Source: an uncultured SAR86 cluster bacterium
GTDB taxonomy: Bacteria; Pseudomonadota; Gammaproteobacteria; Magnimaribacterales; AG-339-G14
Direction of reading: 5' to 3'
NCBI GenBank assembly: GCA_902524805.1
Contig: CABZES010000002.1
Location: forward strand, 37,325 to 101,324
DNA: 64,000 bases
The position numbers were made by a program, and so were the translations under genes. This document shows, in pieces, positions 60,336 through 64,000 of this stretch. The notes under the pieces were generated by a model. The model searched no databases. It worked only from the letters and a program-made list of their open reading frames with translations, and was not told where the DNA came from. The stretch's first letter is position 1. Each line of letters opens with the position of its first letter.

Positions 60336-62482
60336 TTTGAAATTAATTCTATATTTTGGTCTTGGTTGTGAATTCTTGAAACTGAAATTACATGATCTAA
60401 TCTTCTTAGTCTTCTCATAATCTTTGCAAGATGCGGTCTATCTTTGAGCTCTATAACAATAAACATTTGAATTGAACTTCCTGCAGGGGGGTCCATTCTA
60501 AAATTCACTATATTGGAATTCGCTTCACTAATTGAAGCAGATATTTCTGCAAGGAGGCCAGGTCTATCATCTGAAATTATTTTTATTTCTACAGAAAAAT
60601 CTCCACTAACTTCATCTTCCCATTGAACGGGCGCACAATGCGCAGGATCTTTTCTTAATGAGGTCATATTTTTGCACCGTTCAGTGTGTATGACGATGCC
60701 CTTTTGATTTGAAAAATGAGCAATAATATTGTCACCTGGTATTGGCTTACAACAAGCTGCATAAGAAAGAACTAAACCTTCTGAGCCACTTATTTGTATA
60801 TTAGAAAACTCAATCAAGTCTTTTTGGTCATAATCCAAAAACTGAATAATTTGGTGAGCAACAACTAAACTTGATCTTTGGCCTGACCCAATTTGCTCTA
60901 ATAATTCTCTTACACTTTTTACATTGATTGCCTTTAGAAGCTTACTCATTCTGGCTTTTGGAACATTTCTGAGCTTTATTCGATGGGGTCTAAGAGATTG
61001 TTCTAATAAATTTTTTCCAAATTTCCTTGCTTTAGAAGCTTTTAAATTTTTTGTTGAATTTCTAATAGCACTTCTTGCTCTTGAAGTTCTCACAAATTCT
61101 AACCATGTTGGATTTGCTTGAGGATATTTATCAGTAATGATATTAATTGTTTGACCACTTTCAAGAGGAACACTGAGAGGAGCAAGATTTTTATTAATTC
61201 TGCAGCCTTTGCAATGAAGTCCAATATCAGAATGAACAGCAAAAGCGAAATCAATAGGCGTTGAATCTTTCGGCAATTCAATAATATCTCCATTTGGAGT
61301 AAAAACATATATTTCGTTTGGAACTAAGCCAGTTTTTATTACATCAATAAAATCTTGTGGATCGTCAATATTTTTTTGAACCTCCACTAAAGTATTTACC
61401 CATCTTCTTGCTCTGGATTGAGCAGGACTATCAGCGTGACCTGTTTTATAAAACCAATGAGCTGCAACACCAAATTCTGCTAATTCATCCATATCGTTTG
61501 TTCTAATCTGGATTTCTACTGGGAGACCATCAAAGGTCATGATTCCAGTATGGAGAGATTGATAAGAATTGGATTTAGGTATTGCAATGTAATCTTTAAA
61601 CCTTCCTTCAATCGGCTTAAAAGAATTATGTAAAATACCAAGAACTTTATAGCAGTCCATAACGTCGTCGATAGTAATTTTAAATGCGTAAACATCTAAA
61701 ACTTCTTCTAAAGATTTAGACTGTTTTTTCATTTTTTTGAAAATCCCATACAAATGTTTTCTTCTGCCATGAACTTGGCAAGTAATTTCGTTTTCAAGCA
61801 TTTTTTCTTTAATTGAAGACTCAATTTTAGAGATAATTTTTTTTCTTCCTTTAGTCTTTTTATCAATAGCATTTTTTAAAACTCTACTTCTATAAGGGTT
61901 TGTGACTTGAAATGCTATATCCTCTAATTCCCTATAAATCTGATGCATTCCTAATCTATGAGCAATCGGAGCATAAATTTCTAAGGTTTCAAGTGAGATT
62001 CTTTTTTGCCTTTCTTCGCTCAAAAATCCAAGGGTTCTCATATTATGTAATCTGTCTGCAAGCTTCAGAACAATTACTCTAATATCTTGCGACATAGCCA
62101 TAACCATTTTTTGGAAATTTTCAGCTTGCTCTTCTTGTTTTGAATTCAAAGACAATTTGTCTAATTTACTTACTCCATCCACTAATTCAGCAACATTTGA
62201 ATTAAATTCTTTTTTTAAAAAAGACTTTGGAATTCCTGAATCTTCTATTACGTCATGAAGCATTGCAGCAGTCAGGCAATCTTCATCCATTTTGAATTTG
62301 GCTAATATCTCTGCCACTGCCACAGGATGGGTTACATATGGGTCTCCACTGGACCTAAATTGTCCAGAATGGGCATTTACTGCATAGAGATAAGCTTTTT
62401 TAACTTGCTCAAGTTGAGAATCGTCAAGATAAGAGCTTAAGTTTTTATTTAGTTTTTCTAACGATTTTTTATTTGCAACCAT
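60332..62482 (-). CDS. spoT: Bifunctional (p)ppGpp synthetase/hydrolase SpoT
   Basis: A 716-residue RelA/SpoT homologue controlling the stringent response. It has the HD hydrolase (THPVAVAEIL, AAMLHDVIEDSG with the metal-binding HD at residues 76-77), the synthetase (FKDYIAIPKSNSYQSLHTG), TGS (VFTPNGDIIELPKDSTPIDFA), a CC domain (AACCKPIPGDNI) and a C-terminal ACT domain (VEIKIISDDRPGLLAEIS). Hydrolase residues look intact. The ATG at 62482 is preferred; a TTG at 62500 would add six residues. It follows rpoZ by 39 bases. Confidence 0.95.
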   Translation of the reverse strand: MVANKKSLEKLNKNLSSYLDDSQLEQVKKAYLYAVNAHSGQFRSSGDPYVTHPVAVAEILAKFKMDEDCLTAAMLHDVIEDSGIPKSFLKKEFNSNVAELVDGVSKLDKLSLNSKQEEQAENFQKMVMAMSQDIRVIVLKLADRLHNMRTLGFLSEERQKRISLETLEIYAPIAHRLGMHQIYRELEDIAFQVTNPYRSRVLKNAIDKKTKGRKKIISKIESSIKEKMLENEITCQVHGRRKHLYGIFKKMKKQSKSLEEVLDVYAFKITIDDVMDCYKVLGILHNSFKPIEGRFKDYIAIPKSNSYQSLHTGIMTFDGLPVEIQIRTNDMDELAEFGVAAHWFYKTGHADSPAQSRARRWVNTLVEVQKNIDDPQDFIDVIKTGLVPNEIYVFTPNGDIIELPKDSTPIDFAFAVHSDIGLHCKGCRINKNLAPLSVPLESGQTINIITDKYPQANPTWLEFVRTSRARSAIRNSTKNLKASKARKFGKNLLEQSLRPHRIKLRNVPKARMSKLLKAINVKSVRELLEQIGSGQRSSLVVAHQIIQFLDYDQKDLIEFSNIQISGSEGLVLSYAACCKPIPGDNIIAHFSNQKGIVIHTERCKNMTSLRKDPAHCAPVQWEDEVSGDFSVEIKIISDDRPGLLAEISASISEANSNIVNFRMDPPAGSSIQMFIVIELKDRPHLAKIMRRLRRLDHVISVSRIHNQDQNIELISK

Positions 62483-62521
62483 AATTGCAAATTTTAGCAA
62501 AATGAGAGCTTAACTAAAGGA

Positions 62522-62782
62522 TTATAAATCTTCGTCGGAAATAAGTTGCTCTGAAAGCTCATCCTCTAAAGCATCAAAGTTGAAGCTGTCGATATTTTCA
62601 AAGGTCACTAATCCCGCAGCAATTTCCCTCAAAGCAATAACAGTAGGCTTATCATCTTCGGGGTCAACTGTAGGTTCTCTTCCGTCAACTGCTAGTTGTT
62701 TTACTCTTTTTGCAGCAAGTTTTACCATTTCATAACGATTTGGTATTTGTTTTAAACAATCTTCTACAGTAATTCTAGCCAT
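62522..62782 (-). CDS. rpoZ: RNA polymerase omega subunit RpoZ
   Basis: The omega subunit helps fold beta' and forms part of a ppGpp site. The 86-residue protein starts [19 protein letters not shown] and includes [10 protein letters not shown] and [13 protein letters not shown], all conserved. The ATG at 62782 is chosen over an upstream start at 62809 because E. coli-type omega begins with MARVTVQD. It lies between gmk and spoT. Confidence 0.96.
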   Translation of the reverse strand: MARITVEDCLKQIPNRYEMVKLAAKRVKQLAVDGREPTVDPEDDKPTVIALREIAAGLVTFENIDSFNFDALEDELSEQLISDEDL

Positions 62783-62810
62783 AATTTTAAAGTGACTGAT
62801 TCTACTCAAA

Positions 62811-63443
62811 TTATTTAGTTAAATCTAGTAAGTATTTAGTTAATTCGCTAGAAACTCTTGATTTGAAACTCATAATATCTAAATTGTTAAAAATAATATC
62901 TTTTAGATCTTTCAAAGCCCTATCAAACTCATCATTAAGGATTAGAAAATCAAAGCCTAAACACTTAGAAACTTCTTTTCTTGATTGAGACAGTCTTTTA
63001 GAAATAATATCGTCTGAATCTGAAGCTCTCCCTCTAAGTCTATTTTCTAAATCGTCATAAGATGGGGGTATCAATGAAATTAAAAAGGCATCTGAAAATA
63101 ATTTTTTTATACTTTCTGCTCCTTGCCAGTCAAGTTCTAAGATTACATCAGAAGATTGCAATTCTGAGTATATAAAATTTTTATCAGTTCCATAAAGATT
63201 TCCAAAGACATTTGCAGTTTCAATAAAATCTCCATTCTTTTGCTTTTTTAAAAAATCTTTTTCGCTAATAAAAAAATAATCTTTTCCTTCAAGATCTCCA
63301 TCTCTTCTATCTCTTGTCGTATAAGAAATAGACATCGTAATCTCTTTCGCTCTTTGATCTTCAAAAAAAGCCTTCAAAAGACTAGTTTTTCCTCCTCCTG
63401 AAGGACTAGAAATAACAAAAAGTTTGTGGAGATTTTTATTCAT
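62811..63443 (-). CDS. gmk: Guanylate kinase Gmk
   Basis: Gmk phosphorylates GMP to GDP. The 210-residue protein has the P-loop [12 protein letters not shown] (residues 12-23), the GMP-binding [21 protein letters not shown] region, [14 protein letters not shown] and [13 protein letters not shown] of the lid. It starts the leftward gmk-rpoZ-spoT-ridA-recG run and is divergent from pyrE with a 29-nt gap. Confidence 0.95.
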   Translation of the reverse strand: MNKNLHKLFVISSPSGGGKTSLLKAFFEDQRAKEITMSISYTTRDRRDGDLEGKDYFFISEKDFLKKQKNGDFIETANVFGNLYGTDKNFIYSELQSSDVILELDWQGAESIKKLFSDAFLISLIPPSYDDLENRLRGRASDSDDIISKRLSQSRKEVSKCLGFDFLILNDEFDRALKDLKDIIFNNLDIMSFKSRVSSELTKYLLDLTK

Positions 63444-63472
63444 TAATGCAAAAATTCTTATAAAGAGATTAT

Positions 63473-64000
63473 ATGCAACCTTTTCTAGAAAAAGCTATCG
63501 AATTAAATGCGCTAAAATTTGGTGATTTCACTTTAAAATCAGGCATGAAGAGTGATTATTTTTTTGATATATCCTCTTTTTTTAAAAATGATTCCTTAAA
63601 GCTATTGTCTGATTTTTATGTTGAAAAAATATTAGAGGAAAATTTAATTTTTGATGTAATTTTTGGACCAGCTTATAAAGGAATTCCCTTAGCAAGCGCA
63701 GTCGGAATTAGTTACTTTGAAAAAACTGGTAACAAAGCTGACCTAGTTTTTGATAGAAAAGAAGCTAAAGATCATGGAGAAGGAGGTAACTTTATCGGCT
63801 CGCTTCGATCAAGGAAAGTTCTCATAATAGATGATGTTTTGACTGCTGGAACTGCAATCCAAAATAGTTTAAAACTCATAAAAGAGCAAAAGGCGGAACT
63901 TTCCGCTGTAATTGTTGCGCTTGATAGAGAAGAAAAAGATGAAAATAATAACTATTACAAAGACAATTTAACCAATAAAGGTATAAAAATATTTTCAATA
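63473..64000 (+). CDS. pyrE: Orotate phosphoribosyltransferase PyrE (3' end cut by window edge)
   Basis: PyrE joins orotate to PRPP to make orotidine monophosphate. The frame is open from the ATG at 63473 to the last base (176 codons), so about the last 35-40 residues are missing relative to the usual 213. FTLKSGMKSDYFFDIS at the start, FGPAYKGIPLAS, FDRKEAKDHGEGG and the PRPP motif VLIIDDVLTAGTA are all clear. It is divergent from gmk. Confidence 0.95.
   Translation, partial: MQPFLEKAIELNALKFGDFTLKSGMKSDYFFDISSFFKNDSLKLLSDFYVEKILEENLIFDVIFGPAYKGIPLASAVGISYFEKTGNKADLVFDRKEAKDHGEGGNFIGSLRSRKVLIIDDVLTAGTAIQNSLKLIKEQKAELSAVIVALDREEKDENNNYYKDNLTNKGIKIFSI

Noticed and set aside
1..64000. Insertion sequences, prophage, CRISPR arrays, restriction or toxin systems
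   Set aside because: No transposase, integrase, phage structural, Cas, methylase or toxin-antitoxin protein was recognised, and no regularly spaced direct repeats were seen.

Overview
The window is a dense, AT-rich (roughly 30% GC by eye) bacterial chromosome segment with short gaps and many 1-29 nt gene overlaps. Gene content and order are gammaproteobacterial: gmk-rpoZ-spoT-ridA-recG, mutY-yggX, yqiA with a DUF1249 (YqiB-type) gene, hspQ, zapE, metX-metW, ntrBC, and a TonB2/TtpC-type energy-transduction cluster. Low GC, streamlining and gene complement suggest a marine oligotroph of the SAR86 type. This placement is inference, because the window has no rRNA or other decisive marker.

Layout. 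1-7.9 kb is housekeeping: thiG (cut at the left edge), trmB, then a leftward run of rdgB, metW, metX, yggT, proC, yggS, argS and efp. 8.1-13.3 kb is a six-gene rightward TonB2 operon (DUF3450, TtpC-like, ExbB, ExbD, TonB, TPR). 13.3-20.7 kb holds folA-thyA-lgt-TSUP leftward, NRDE-rppH-HAD-aminotransferase rightward, then hspQ and zapE. 20.7-29.2 kb is an accessory stretch of redox and detoxification enzymes (ABM monooxygenase, GST, epoxide-hydrolase-like, DUF1295, nitronate monooxygenase family). It includes a leftward operon DUF1330-ADH-SDR-Coq4-like preceded by a winged-helix regulator, and a Met-rich putative outer-membrane protein. 29.2-32.4 kb is a divergent Anbu peptidase / circularly permuted ATP-grasp / alpha-E module. 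32.5-35 kb has a carboxymuconolactone-decarboxylase-family gene, a small membrane protein, a hotdog-like protein, a proline iminopeptidase and tRNA-Phe(GAA). 35-41.9 kb has an L-2-hydroxyglutarate-oxidase-like flavoprotein and a sugar module: GPH-type transporter, a two-domain Gfo/Idh/MocA + aldo-keto reductase fusion, and a GH3 glycosidase with a PA14 insert. 41.9-50.6 kb has yggX-mutY, hisBHAF, gpmA, a rhodanese, and ntrC-ntrB downstream of a eukaryotic-type (GSII) glutamine synthetase. 50.7-64 kb is again mostly core: yqiA, DUF1249, an AlkA-like glycosylase, a FemAB-like protein, ubiA, rubredoxin, a dicarboxylate symporter, a membrane pyrophosphatase, recG, ridA, spoT, rpoZ, gmk and the start of pyrE.

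The most interesting points are the probable non-AUG starts (ATT on the flavoprotein with a near-perfect Shine-Dalgarno, CTG on zapE, possibly ATA on the transporter), the fused oxidoreductase beside a cytoplasmic GH3 enzyme, the Anbu module with a palindrome between its divergent arms, the GSII-ntrBC arrangement with an NtrC-like palindrome, and the winged-helix-linked operon carrying an SDR without YxxxK and a stand-alone Coq4-like protein. I saw no insertion sequence, prophage, CRISPR array or clear pseudogene.
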